From NCBI RefSeq assembly GCF_039545035.1, contig NZ_BAABRO010000021.1, positions 1 to 64,000 of the forward strand: 64,000 nucleotides of DNA, written 5' to 3'. The notes under the pieces are model-generated. The model ran no database searches, was not told where the DNA came from, and worked only from the letters and a program-made list of their open reading frames with translations. Below are positions 19,601 to 26,661 of the stretch, in pieces; the first letter of the stretch is position 1; each line of letters opens with the position of its first letter. Position numbers and translations under genes: made by a program. The DNA comes from Novipirellula caenicola (GTDB lineage: Bacteria; Planctomycetota; Planctomycetia; Pirellulales; Pirellulaceae).

Positions 19601-20222
19601 GCAGCAAGACGGTAACTGGCGAATCGAAGATGGCGCGTTCTTCCGTGCGGCTAAGGGAGGATCGCTGACGTACAAACGCAAAAAGGTCCCCGACGATTTC
19701 GAGCTCCGTTTTGAATGGAAAGTGTCCAAAGGGTGCAACAGCGGCGTTTATTACCGACCAGGACAAGTCGAGTATCAAGTGCTCGATAACATCGGCAGCC
19801 CTTATGGCGAGAACCCACGACAAGCCGCAGCGTCGCTGTTTTTCTGTATGGCGCCGTCCAAAGACGCGACTCGCCCGGTGGGCCAGTGGAATACGGCTCG
19901 CGTCGTTTGCAAAGGAAGTGTGATCCAGCATTGGCTCAATGGCGAAAAGGTCTTGGATTTCGACTACACCGATCCCAAATGGGCCGACATGGTCAAATTG
20001 TTGACGATTCGCGGCGGTGACTTAACCGGACGCGGTGGCGAACTGTGGCTACAAGATCATGGGCAACCCGTCTGGTTTCGCAATTTGCGTTGGCGAGAGA
20101 TTCCGCCGGCAGAAGAGCTGAAAGCATCGGCGGAATTCAAACCGATGCCGGTCCCCGCGGGGGCACTCGCCAAAGAACAAGAACGAGTTCAAAAAATGTT
20201 AGAACAGGCCAAGTCGAAGTGA
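16692..20222 (+). CDS. Secreted sialidase-like (BNR/Asp-box) protein fused to DUF1080
   Basis: The frame is open from 16593, but the ATG at 16692 begins a good signal peptide (MLSFRSVLVPFVITAILLVT, cleavage near VPAA-DTL), giving 1176 aa. The first ~450 residues are a beta-propeller-like region with degenerate Asp-boxes (SVDGKSWTPG, SQDGKSWQRK). From about 590 to 930 a second, canonical sialidase-like propeller carries TSDDDGETWSPP, SIDQGATWQRR, TSNDRGRTWQTP and LSDDEGKTWSGG. The last ~220 residues (from FVELFDGKTFDGWQ) are DUF1080, a concanavalin-like fold linked to 3-keto-glycoside hydrolysis. The fusion suggests processing of a complex glycan outside the cytoplasm. The true substrate need not be sialic acid. 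The next gene also carries DUF1080, so the two probably act together. Confidence 0.85.
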   Translation: MLSFRSVLVPFVITAILLVTNSVPAADTLVSGRDVSNASIIPDDWDPALAGDQVMQRLVRVTGPEVKGAHDSEFVVVGDQAYVVAELSDQRAGESPAWPEVYCAMSIVDLKTLDVKAIVPLARTEQVFANVALPIGACFVPRIRQISDATLRCYFASEQPGVRQSQIWYRDFDLRSQQFLDTIHKAKLKTAAGTFDMQPRYLHADAVAHGVKKQAKDYGMYLFDSFKVFDGKTYVALNNFPGKQNALAIAHDDFATFEVVGHFNEPQSASLSESAANQLPDGTWMAICRNDGGNYHVTTSVDGKSWTPGRELSSIPNGANSKPTFDKFGDTYYLGWQEATRIQGVSRSVFNIDISQDGKSWQRKYRFETTKSFQYPAFHEHNGAIWLSVTQGDSSPSRKERVMFGKLESVGEFESQTGKNRTPIAASAEQAAVLKPGVKLFTNRDYTLTEAPDFLMGRKFVRTSIEGHEIECVKPGEVFVMTLSKSHPANQSVSLLKQGFTKADTPEFQLFPGEINRVFAYRKSLNPGDRLRFDKLAFLVLGEATEITSRVTKGRAAPQETPEQAAERIEKMEKIAEHALETPVLNTSPLPEYDYDKLDYGMTIGIERTPGGRLWACWVAGGDSPEAFFVLATSDDDGETWSPPRLVVDTHNNDLPRPRSVLVGNLWTDPLGRLWLFFDQSMDMFDGRAGVWATRCDNPDADDPVWTTPRRIADGVMLNKPTVLSSGEWMLPISLDQRPGFGPFRGCFSELDPLRGASVHVSIDQGATWQRRGAATFPNPDWHEHMIIERTDGTLWMLARTARGMMQTTSNDRGRTWQTPTEHEVIRHPNARFFVRRLASGRILLIKHGDKIDSHQGRVQLSAWLSDDEGKTWSGGLVLDDRKGISYPDGLQSPDGTIYISYDRNRATDGEILMARFSEEDVLAKKLVSERGKLRMLISKPMAKKIAKMSEAESRQGFVELFDGKTFDGWQQDGNWRIEDGAFFRAAKGGSLTYKRKKVPDDFELRFEWKVSKGCNSGVYYRPGQVEYQVLDNIGSPYGENPRQAAASLFFCMAPSKDATRPVGQWNTARVVCKGSVIQHWLNGEKVLDFDYTDPKWADMVKLLTIRGGDLTGRGGELWLQDHGQPVWFRNLRWREIPPAEELKASAEFKPMPVPAGALAKEQERVQKMLEQAKSK

Positions 20223-20523
20223 GAGCGCCTGCGTGTAACAATTCTCGCGATGATTTTGGACTGCCGCGGACCTGAGTAATACTGTTGGGGGTTTGTTGAT
20301 TTATCGAGCCGTGACGCGTAAGCGGCTGGGTTTCACGCAGTCCCCGGTGCCTTAGAGCCCACGGCCACCGTTGCGATTCGCATTTGAACTAAATCAACAA
20401 GCCGTTGGCGAGTTTCGTTACCATGATGATCGCGGCCTCGTTGCAGTGGAATCAAAGGGAAGCTGCATGACAAACTGGAAGCCTATCCCCCATTCAATGC
20501 CCACCCCACCTGGAAGGTTCACC
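20223..20523. other. Intergenic stretch with palindromic repeat pieces
   Basis: It carries gagccgtgacgcgtaagcgg with flanking agccg/cggct arms near 20306-20328. It also has a copy of the aaatcaacaagcc...ttggcgagtttcg motif (from about 20391) that recurs in split form at 22300-22400, and a gacaaactggaagcctatcc-type element (20466-20493). The downstream gene's frame is open back to 20371 through these repeats, so that extension is unlikely to be coding. Confidence 0.55.
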
Positions 20524-22137
20524 ATGCACTATCTTGTTCGGTTTCTCGCGATTTTCATTGTTGTCTTTGCTTGTTTGTCGCTTGCATCGTCTTGCGATGC
20601 CGCATCGCCGGAGCCGCCCGATGGTTATCGAGCGATCTTCAACGGCAACGATCTTTCGGGATGGTACGGATGGAATCCACACGCGTCCGCTAAACTTTCG
20701 GGTGAAAAAAAAGAGGCCAACCTACGTGAGCAGCGGGCTGAATTTCCCGAGCACTGGTCCGTAGAAAATGGCGAACTTGTCAACGATGGCCATGGGCCTT
20801 ACGCGACGACCGAACAGGAGTTCGGAAACATCGACCTGCTGATCGAGTACAAGACGGTTCCCGGTGCGGACAGCGGTGTCTATTTACGTGGGACGCCGCA
20901 AGTTCAGATTTGGGACTGGAACCAAGCGTTCAATCCAAAGAAACCTGATCGCAAACCGCGTCAAGGATCGGGTGGCCTGTTCAACAATACGCCCGGAACG
21001 TTGGGGCGTGATCCCATCATGCGAGCCGATAAGCCGTTTGGCCAATGGAACCAATTGCGAATCCGACAAGTCGGTGATCGCACCTGGGTTTGGCTCAACA
21101 AACGTTTGGTGGTCGAAGGTGCGGTGATGGAGAATTATTGGGACCGATCGCAGCCGTTGCCCGCGAAAGGGCCGATCATGTTGCAAACCCACGGCGGCGA
21201 GATCCGCTGGCGTAACCTCTTTGTTCGTGAGATCGGCGAGCAAGAGAGCAAGCGAATCTTGGCGGCATTTCGCCCTCTTCCGGATCCGACCCAATACGAC
21301 GTGGCCTACGGACCGCACCCGAAACAGGTGCTCCATTTTTGGCAGGCCAAATCGGACAAGCCAACTCCGGTGCTGTTCTTCATTCATGGCGGAGGATGGG
21401 GTAGTGGCGGTCGGCTAAGTGGGTTGGTGAACATGTTGCCGAGAATGTTATCCGAGGGCATTTCGGTGGTCTCGGTCGAGTATCGTTTTGTCGCCGAAGC
21501 GACGGCTGAAGGTGTCTCGCCGCCGGTCAAAGGACCACTCAGCGATGCGGCGCGGGCGCTACAATTTGTGCGTAGCAAGGCCGAAGAATGGAATCTTGAT
21601 AAACAACGAATCGGTGCCTCCGGTGGATCCGCCGGTGCGTGCTCGAGTCTGTGGTTGACGTTTCATCCCGAGATGGCGGATCCCCAGAGCGATGATCCCG
21701 TGGCACGCGAGTCGACGCGATTGTGGTGTGCCGCTGTGACCGGCGCTCAAACGACGCTGGATCCGAAACAGATGAAAGAGTGGACGCCGAACAGTCGCTA
21801 CGGTGGACATGCGTTTGGGTTCCATGGCGACGCCGCAATGAAGTTGTCGGGGTTTGATCAATTCCTTGCCAAACGCGATACGATCTTGCCCTGGATTGCC
21901 GAATATTCGCCTTACGCCTTGGTCAGTTCGGATGATCCACCGGTGTATCTGAGCTACTCAGCACCTCCAGCCCTCGGTCAGAACCAAAAGGATCCCACAC
22001 ACACGTCCAATTTTGGCGTGAAGTTGAAAGAACACTGCGAAGCGACAGGCGTGAAATGTGAATTGGTGTATCCTGGGGCCGAGAACGTCGATCACGAAAC
22101 GACGACCGACTACCTGCTCTGGAAACTAAAGTCGTAA
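20524..22137 (+). CDS. Secreted DUF1080 - alpha/beta hydrolase (carbohydrate esterase-like) fusion
   Basis: The start at 20524 gives 537 aa with a signal peptide (MHYLVRFLAIFIVVFACLSL, cleavage near CDAA-SPEP). Residues about 30-245 are DUF1080 (GYRAIFNGNDLSGWYGW ... GADSGVYLRGTPQVQIWD ... GEIRWRNLFVREIG). From about 245 to the end there is an alpha/beta hydrolase of the BD-FAE/acetyl-esterase type. It has the oxyanion loop FIHGGGWGSGG, the nucleophile Ser369 in GASGGSAG, and a C-terminal His in ENVDHETT. The combination of a 3-keto-glycoside hydrolase-type domain with an esterase fits deacylation and cleavage of a decorated glycan. The gene lies 301 bp downstream of the sialidase/DUF1080 gene on the same strand. 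The exact substrate is unknown. Confidence 0.88.
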   Translation: MHYLVRFLAIFIVVFACLSLASSCDAASPEPPDGYRAIFNGNDLSGWYGWNPHASAKLSGEKKEANLREQRAEFPEHWSVENGELVNDGHGPYATTEQEFGNIDLLIEYKTVPGADSGVYLRGTPQVQIWDWNQAFNPKKPDRKPRQGSGGLFNNTPGTLGRDPIMRADKPFGQWNQLRIRQVGDRTWVWLNKRLVVEGAVMENYWDRSQPLPAKGPIMLQTHGGEIRWRNLFVREIGEQESKRILAAFRPLPDPTQYDVAYGPHPKQVLHFWQAKSDKPTPVLFFIHGGGWGSGGRLSGLVNMLPRMLSEGISVVSVEYRFVAEATAEGVSPPVKGPLSDAARALQFVRSKAEEWNLDKQRIGASGGSAGACSSLWLTFHPEMADPQSDDPVARESTRLWCAAVTGAQTTLDPKQMKEWTPNSRYGGHAFGFHGDAAMKLSGFDQFLAKRDTILPWIAEYSPYALVSSDDPPVYLSYSAPPALGQNQKDPTHTSNFGVKLKEHCEATGVKCELVYPGAENVDHETTTDYLLWKLKS

Positions 22138-22477
22138 CGTAGCACAGGCTGCCAGCCTGTTGTCGTCCGTCCTTTCAAACGTATCGAAAGTCGCGGGCGG
22201 CTTGTTGTTTTAGTCGTACGATGGACTTCCTAGTCCGTCGAATCCACCATTGACGGACTAGGAAGTCCATCCTACACCCCTTGCCGCAGGAAACTTCATT
22301 AAATCAACAGCCCGTCAAGACTTTCGGCAATGTGGGATCTGCTTCCAGCCTGTCATCAAACACCACCCACTCCGAAACTCTTGGCGAGTTTCGCTACGGA
22401 ATAATCTCGCCGTTGAAAGGACATCAACGTTGCGCCGCAAGACAGGCAAGATGCCTATCCTACATCGAAAGCTTCCC
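22138..22477. other. Repeat-dense intergenic stretch
   Basis: It contains, in order: the palindrome acaggctg-c-cagcctgt (22144-22160), a perfect 20-bp hairpin (22220-22271), a split copy of the 20391 motif (22296-22402), an element tgtgggatctgcttccagcc (22331-22357), and gacaggcaagatgcctatcc (22441-22460). The frame of the next gene is open back into this last repeat, which argues for the later start. No gene is supported. Confidence 0.65.
22220..22271. repeat. Perfect 20-bp hairpin repeat
   Basis: gatggacttcctagtccgtc at 22220-22239 is the exact reverse complement of 22252-22271, with a 12-base loop. It lies about 80 bp after the DUF1080/esterase gene and could act as a transcript-end hairpin, but no T-run follows. 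Its symmetry fits a REP-like element. Confidence 0.85.
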
Positions 22478-23686
22478 ATGAGAAAATTGTTCTTGTTTAC
22501 CGCGTTCAGTTTGCTTTCGGTATCGCCGACTCTGGCGGCAAACCCGGCAAAGCCGCCGATCAAGGTGTTTATCTTGGCGGGGCAATCCAATATGGAAGGG
22601 CACGCCAAGGTCGAGACGTTTGACTACATCGGAGACGATCCTGCGACGAAGCCGCTACTGGAAAAAATGCGAGACGATGACGGCAATCCGCGTGTCTGCG
22701 AAGGGGCATGGATCTCTTATCTGACCGGGCGAGGCGACAACAACGGCGAAGGCTACGGCAAGCTTACCGCGGGTTACGGATCGCGATCCAACCCAAGTGA
22801 AAACGGAGGCAAGATCGGCCCCGAGTTCACATTTGGTTTGAAGATGGACGAGGTCCACGACGAACCGGTCTTGATTATTAAGACTGCTTGGGGCGGCAAG
22901 TCGTTGTTCTATGATTACCGTCCGCCAAGCGCGGGAGTCTATTCGCGAACCGAACAAGACATCGCGCGAGACCGCAATCCCGAGAGCGGATCAGGCCACT
23001 ATTACCGCTTGATGATCCAGCACGTCAAACAGGTGCTCAGCGACATCGGTCGAGTTTGCCCCGAGTACGATAAGAATCAAGGCTACGAAATTGCGGGTTT
23101 CGTTTGGTTCCAAGGGTTCAACGACATGGTCAACCGCGACGTCTATCCACGGTTGCCAGCGGACAGTACCGAGAATCGCTTTGCCAAGTACAGCGAATGG
23201 ATGGCCGATTTCATTCGCGATGTTCGCAGCGACCTCACCGCACCAAAAATGCCGTTCGTGATTGGTGTGATGGGAGTCGGCGGTGAACAAGCGAACGCTG
23301 ACAATTTGATGTTCCGTGAAGCGATGGCCGCCCCCGCCTCGCTACCCGAATTTCGCGGCAACGTCTCTGCAGTGCCAACGTCGCCATTCTGGGACGAACC
23401 GTTGGCGGCGATCCAAGAGAAATTCGAATCGGTGCGTCAGATGGGCTACCTGTTGCGAACTAAAAACAAGAACCATGCCAACGCAGACGGTTCGATGAGC
23501 GAAGAAGAGCAACGCGAGTTTTTGAAAAAATTTGAAGCCGAGCTGATCAGTCCCGAGGAAGTCGCATTGCGAAAACGAGGCGCATCCAACGCCGGCTATC
23601 ACTACCTCGGCTGCGCGAAAACGTTCGCCATGATGGGGGATGCGTTCGCCGATGCGATGCTGCAGATGTCCAACAAAGAACCGTAG
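22478..23686 (+). CDS. Secreted SGNH hydrolase, sialate O-acetylesterase (SASA) family
   Basis: The ATG at 22478 starts a signal peptide (MRKLFLFTAFSLLSVSPTLA-ANPAK), giving 402 aa. The SASA block I signature FILAGQSNMEGH contains the nucleophile Ser37. Further family features are KIGPEFTFG, VLIIKTAWGGKSLFYDYRPP, GFVWFQGFNDMVN, and a C-terminal YHYLGCAKTFAMMGDAFADA with the probable catalytic His. Enzymes of this family remove O-acetyl groups from sialic acids or plant-type polysaccharides. It follows the sialidase-like and esterase genes on the same strand, which supports a glycan de-decoration role. The specific substrate is not readable. Confidence 0.9.
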   Translation: MRKLFLFTAFSLLSVSPTLAANPAKPPIKVFILAGQSNMEGHAKVETFDYIGDDPATKPLLEKMRDDDGNPRVCEGAWISYLTGRGDNNGEGYGKLTAGYGSRSNPSENGGKIGPEFTFGLKMDEVHDEPVLIIKTAWGGKSLFYDYRPPSAGVYSRTEQDIARDRNPESGSGHYYRLMIQHVKQVLSDIGRVCPEYDKNQGYEIAGFVWFQGFNDMVNRDVYPRLPADSTENRFAKYSEWMADFIRDVRSDLTAPKMPFVIGVMGVGGEQANADNLMFREAMAAPASLPEFRGNVSAVPTSPFWDEPLAAIQEKFESVRQMGYLLRTKNKNHANADGSMSEEEQREFLKKFEAELISPEEVALRKRGASNAGYHYLGCAKTFAMMGDAFADAMLQMSNKEP

Positions 23687-23933
23687 GGTTCACGGTGTTT
23701 AGTGTCAGTTTCGGCTACGCTAATAAAAGACAAGCTGGCCGGCCCCGCAGGCACCACATCATCCGCGACTGCTGTTAGCAATCCTATTGTTTTCACGGCG
23801 GAGGCTGACACACCCTTTGCCGGTTGCGTCAGCTCGTTGTCAGAAGAAGCAATCGAGACATCGACTCCAAGTAATATTTAAGGCGGCAAACGCCGATCGC
23901 GACTTACTATCTTGAAACGACGTAGTAGATAAC

Positions 23934-24485
23934 ATGCAGGACGTCGACACCCTGATTGAACTGATTCGTGCGAGCCGACACGAGGATGCATTGGCGATGC
24001 TCAATGCGTCTCCGGCATTGGCAACGCAGCGGACAGATCGATCCGGACAGCTTTGCGGCGCCACGCCGCTGCACTGGGCTGCACACCACAATGCGACGGA
24101 ACTTTGCCAAAGGCTGATCGAACTCGGTGCAGATGTGAACGACGCTGCGGGGCAGTGGTGGCGGACTCCGCTTGCCTGGGGGGCCGATGCCGCTGCCACC
24201 GAATCAGTCGAACTGCTGCTCAGCAACGGCGCCGATGTCAACCAAGATGCCATCGTGGGGACGACAGCACTTCACGCCGTCGCGATGGGAGGTGCATCTC
24301 AAGGAAAACGCGATCCGCAGGCGTACAAGCGAACCGCTGAGATCTTGATTGCCCATGGTGCTGATATCCATCGACGTACCGAAAAACAGCGAACTCCGCT
24401 TGATGAGGCAGTCGATAACGGGAATAAATCGGTCGCAGCGGTGCTGCGAAAGCATGGAGCCGAGATTTCCGATTCGAGTCTCTAA
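23934..24485 (+). CDS. Ankyrin-repeat protein
   Basis: The 183-aa protein has four consecutive ankyrin repeats: GATPLHWAAHHNATELCQRL, RTPLAWGADAAATESVELLL, TTALHAVAMGG...RTAEILIAHGADI, and RTPLDEAVDNGNKSVAAVLR. GAD-V/I-N turns lie between them. There is no signal peptide or membrane segment, so it is probably a cytoplasmic protein-binding scaffold. The third repeat has an insertion of about ten residues (SQGKRDPQAY). Nothing nearby indicates its partner. Confidence 0.88.
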   Translation: MQDVDTLIELIRASRHEDALAMLNASPALATQRTDRSGQLCGATPLHWAAHHNATELCQRLIELGADVNDAAGQWWRTPLAWGADAAATESVELLLSNGADVNQDAIVGTTALHAVAMGGASQGKRDPQAYKRTAEILIAHGADIHRRTEKQRTPLDEAVDNGNKSVAAVLRKHGAEISDSSL

Positions 24486-24520
24486 ATGCCAGTTGCTATC
24501 TCGACGATGGCGACTTGAAG

Positions 24521-25486
24521 TTACTTGGCAGTGCCGCGTCGACTCTCGTGCACGCTCTCGATCCACGCGATTGCGGCGGTCGGGATCAATTCGTGGCGTC
24601 CGTCAAAGATCGTGACGGTGGCGTTGCCGGAGGTGCGGCGGAAAAGCGGTTGCTTGCTTCCGTAGCTTGGATCGGAAAGCGATTGGTTCAGCGATTCGGG
24701 CACTTCAATTTCTTTGTCAAAGTAGGCGATCTCGTCCGCGGACAAGCGATCTTCGGCGGCTGCGACTTCGTTGAACGCCAATAGAGAATGGCTAATCGGG
24801 ACGCTGCCGTCGTGCCCGTCGCGGATACCCGCGTGCAGATGAAGTTTTACGTCTTTGGCGTTTGCCAGATAAGTGAGCGGAGATCTCTTTCGGTATTCTT
24901 CATCCACCTCGGGACTGCTGCCTGGTACTCCGCCACATGACGCGGCGATGTTCTTGTAATAGTTGCGATTGGTTTGTTTGCACTGCTGGTACCAAGCGGT
25001 CAGGTCGGAGATGGGCACCCACGCCGAGACGCCGGCCCAAATTTCAGGATGACGGCCGGCCATCACCAGCGACGTGTAGCCTCCGCCCGATGTGCCGACG
25101 AGGTAGATCGCGTTTGGGTCAATGTTCGCTGCCTGTTTCGCGTAATCAACCGCGCTGACAATGTCTTTGACAACCAGCTCGGATCCGGTTGCTTGCGGAC
25201 GAACATTCGGGCCGCGGAAATTAGGATGGATGTAGGCCCAGCCGTGGTCGATGCACCACTGCTGGATGTCTTTATGGTTATCTTGTTTGTAGTCACCCGA
25301 CCATGTGTGCAAGGCAACCACTAGTGGGACCGCGTCGCTTGCGTTGGGGTTGTAGAACATCGCAGGCTGCTGCGAATCGTCCGCGGAACTCAAGTAACGG
25401 ACCTCGTTGACCTCGCCAGCATTGACAGCAGGGGCGAAAACAATCGCAGCGACGACTAGCAAGATCGCGTAATAGTGGCGGCTCAT
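24521..25486 (-). CDS. Secreted alpha/beta hydrolase, prolyl oligopeptidase/PHB-depolymerase-like
   Basis: The preferred start at 25486 (MSRHYYAILLVVAAIVFAPA, cleavage near VNAG) gives a typical signal peptide; an ATG five codons upstream is possible. The protein is 321 aa. Visible features are VVALHTWSGDY (oxyanion region), the nucleophile elbow LVGTSGGGYTSL, an acid-loop candidate around GIRDGHDGSVP, and the catalytic His in FDGRHELIP. It resembles secreted esterases or peptidases of the prolyl oligopeptidase class. It converges with the ankyrin gene (stop-to-stop 35 bp) and lies downstream of a second hydrolase on the same strand. The substrate is unknown. Confidence 0.85.
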   Translation of the reverse strand: MSRHYYAILLVVAAIVFAPAVNAGEVNEVRYLSSADDSQQPAMFYNPNASDAVPLVVALHTWSGDYKQDNHKDIQQWCIDHGWAYIHPNFRGPNVRPQATGSELVVKDIVSAVDYAKQAANIDPNAIYLVGTSGGGYTSLVMAGRHPEIWAGVSAWVPISDLTAWYQQCKQTNRNYYKNIAASCGGVPGSSPEVDEEYRKRSPLTYLANAKDVKLHLHAGIRDGHDGSVPISHSLLAFNEVAAAEDRLSADEIAYFDKEIEVPESLNQSLSDPSYGSKQPLFRRTSGNATVTIFDGRHELIPTAAIAWIESVHESRRGTAK

Positions 25487-25591
25487 TTTTGGGGCGTCCA
25501 TTGGAAGGGAAGCGTGGGGCAGGAAGACGTGGGGATGGGGGAAGTTCGGCAGGAGGGCGGAAACAGGGGCCGCCGCCGAAGTGGTCGCGGG

Positions 25592-26485
25592 TCATCGCGG
25601 CCGATGTTGATCCAAGAATTTCAGCAAGGTTGCGAAGTGTGGATCGCGAAAGAAGCGGACGCCGCCGTGGCCTGCGGACTCGACAACGACCAGCTTGGCG
25701 GATAACCCGAGCTCGGAATAGAGTTTCACGATGTGCTCGCTCTGATCCAACCGAACGACCTCGTCATCGGTGCCGTGAAAAACGAGCAGCGGAGGATCAT
25801 CGGCAGTGACATAGGTCGCCGGACTGGCACGCCGCTCGATTTCGGGGGTGAGTTTACCGTCGCGAAGTCCACCGAGTAACGCGAAGCTGCCTGATTTCTC
25901 GGTATAGGCTCGCTCGGGTTGCGTTTTGCCTCGCAACAAAAAGTCGGAAGGACCAAAGTAATCGATTACGGCTTGGACCGACGACGATTGTTCAGGGTGA
26001 TCGCCGAGCGAGCCGTTAAATTCTGCGATTTGATCGGTGACGCCAAGCATCAATGCCAAGTACCCGCCAGCCGAACCGCCCGCAACCGCGATCCAGTCGG
26101 CGTTGTACCCGAATGAATCGGCATTGGCACGAAGCCAGCGGACTGCGGCTTTGCAATCATGAATTTGAGCGGGAAAGATTGCGGTGTCTGTGAACCGATA
26201 GCTGATGCTCGCCAGTGCATAGCCGTGTTCGGTGACTTTTCGGATTGGTGGCTTTTGTTTCGATCCCCCACGCCATCCGCCTCCATGGATCCAAATCACA
26301 AGCGGGGCGTTGCCTTGGACCGCCGGCAGGTAGAGATCCAATTTCAGCGGCGTGCCATCGACATTGGCAAACACAAGGTCGCGATGCACCGTCACTTCGG
26401 CAGTGTTCTGTCCGTTGAGGTTTCCAGTCATCAACACGGTGGCCAGGATTCCGAGTGTGAGTGTCTTAAATTGCGAGGGGCTCAT
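25592..26485 (-). CDS. Secreted alpha/beta hydrolase (BD-FAE/acetylesterase-like)
   Basis: An open frame reaches 26599, but the ATG at 26485 begins a signal peptide ([20 protein letters not shown], cleavage near LNGQ), giving 297 aa. Family features are [20 protein letters not shown] (oxyanion HGGGWRGG), the elbow [14 protein letters not shown] with the nucleophile Ser, [15 protein letters not shown] with the acid Asp, and a late His in [11 protein letters not shown]. This is the bacterial carbohydrate-esterase/feruloyl-esterase-like class. It is transcribed toward the second hydrolase, with a 105-bp gap, so the two may form an operon. Confidence 0.87.
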   Translation of the reverse strand: MSPSQFKTLTLGILATVLMTGNLNGQNTAEVTVHRDLVFANVDGTPLKLDLYLPAVQGNAPLVIWIHGGGWRGGSKQKPPIRKVTEHGYALASISYRFTDTAIFPAQIHDCKAAVRWLRANADSFGYNADWIAVAGGSAGGYLALMLGVTDQIAEFNGSLGDHPEQSSSVQAVIDYFGPSDFLLRGKTQPERAYTEKSGSFALLGGLRDGKLTPEIERRASPATYVTADDPPLLVFHGTDDEVVRLDQSEHIVKLYSELGLSAKLVVVESAGHGGVRFFRDPHFATLLKFLDQHRPR

Positions 26486-26661
26486 TGGATCGCCTAGTGA
26501 GTGACTCGGCAGCGAGGATGCAAATGTACGATCCGATTCGTCGCTGACAAGGGAGGATGCAACCCGCCAATCATCGCAACGCGGTGAGTCATTCTTCATC
26601 GTAGCTGCGGTTCGTAGCTGCCGCCTTTGAATGCTTCACAGCATAACAAGAAACGAGAGGG

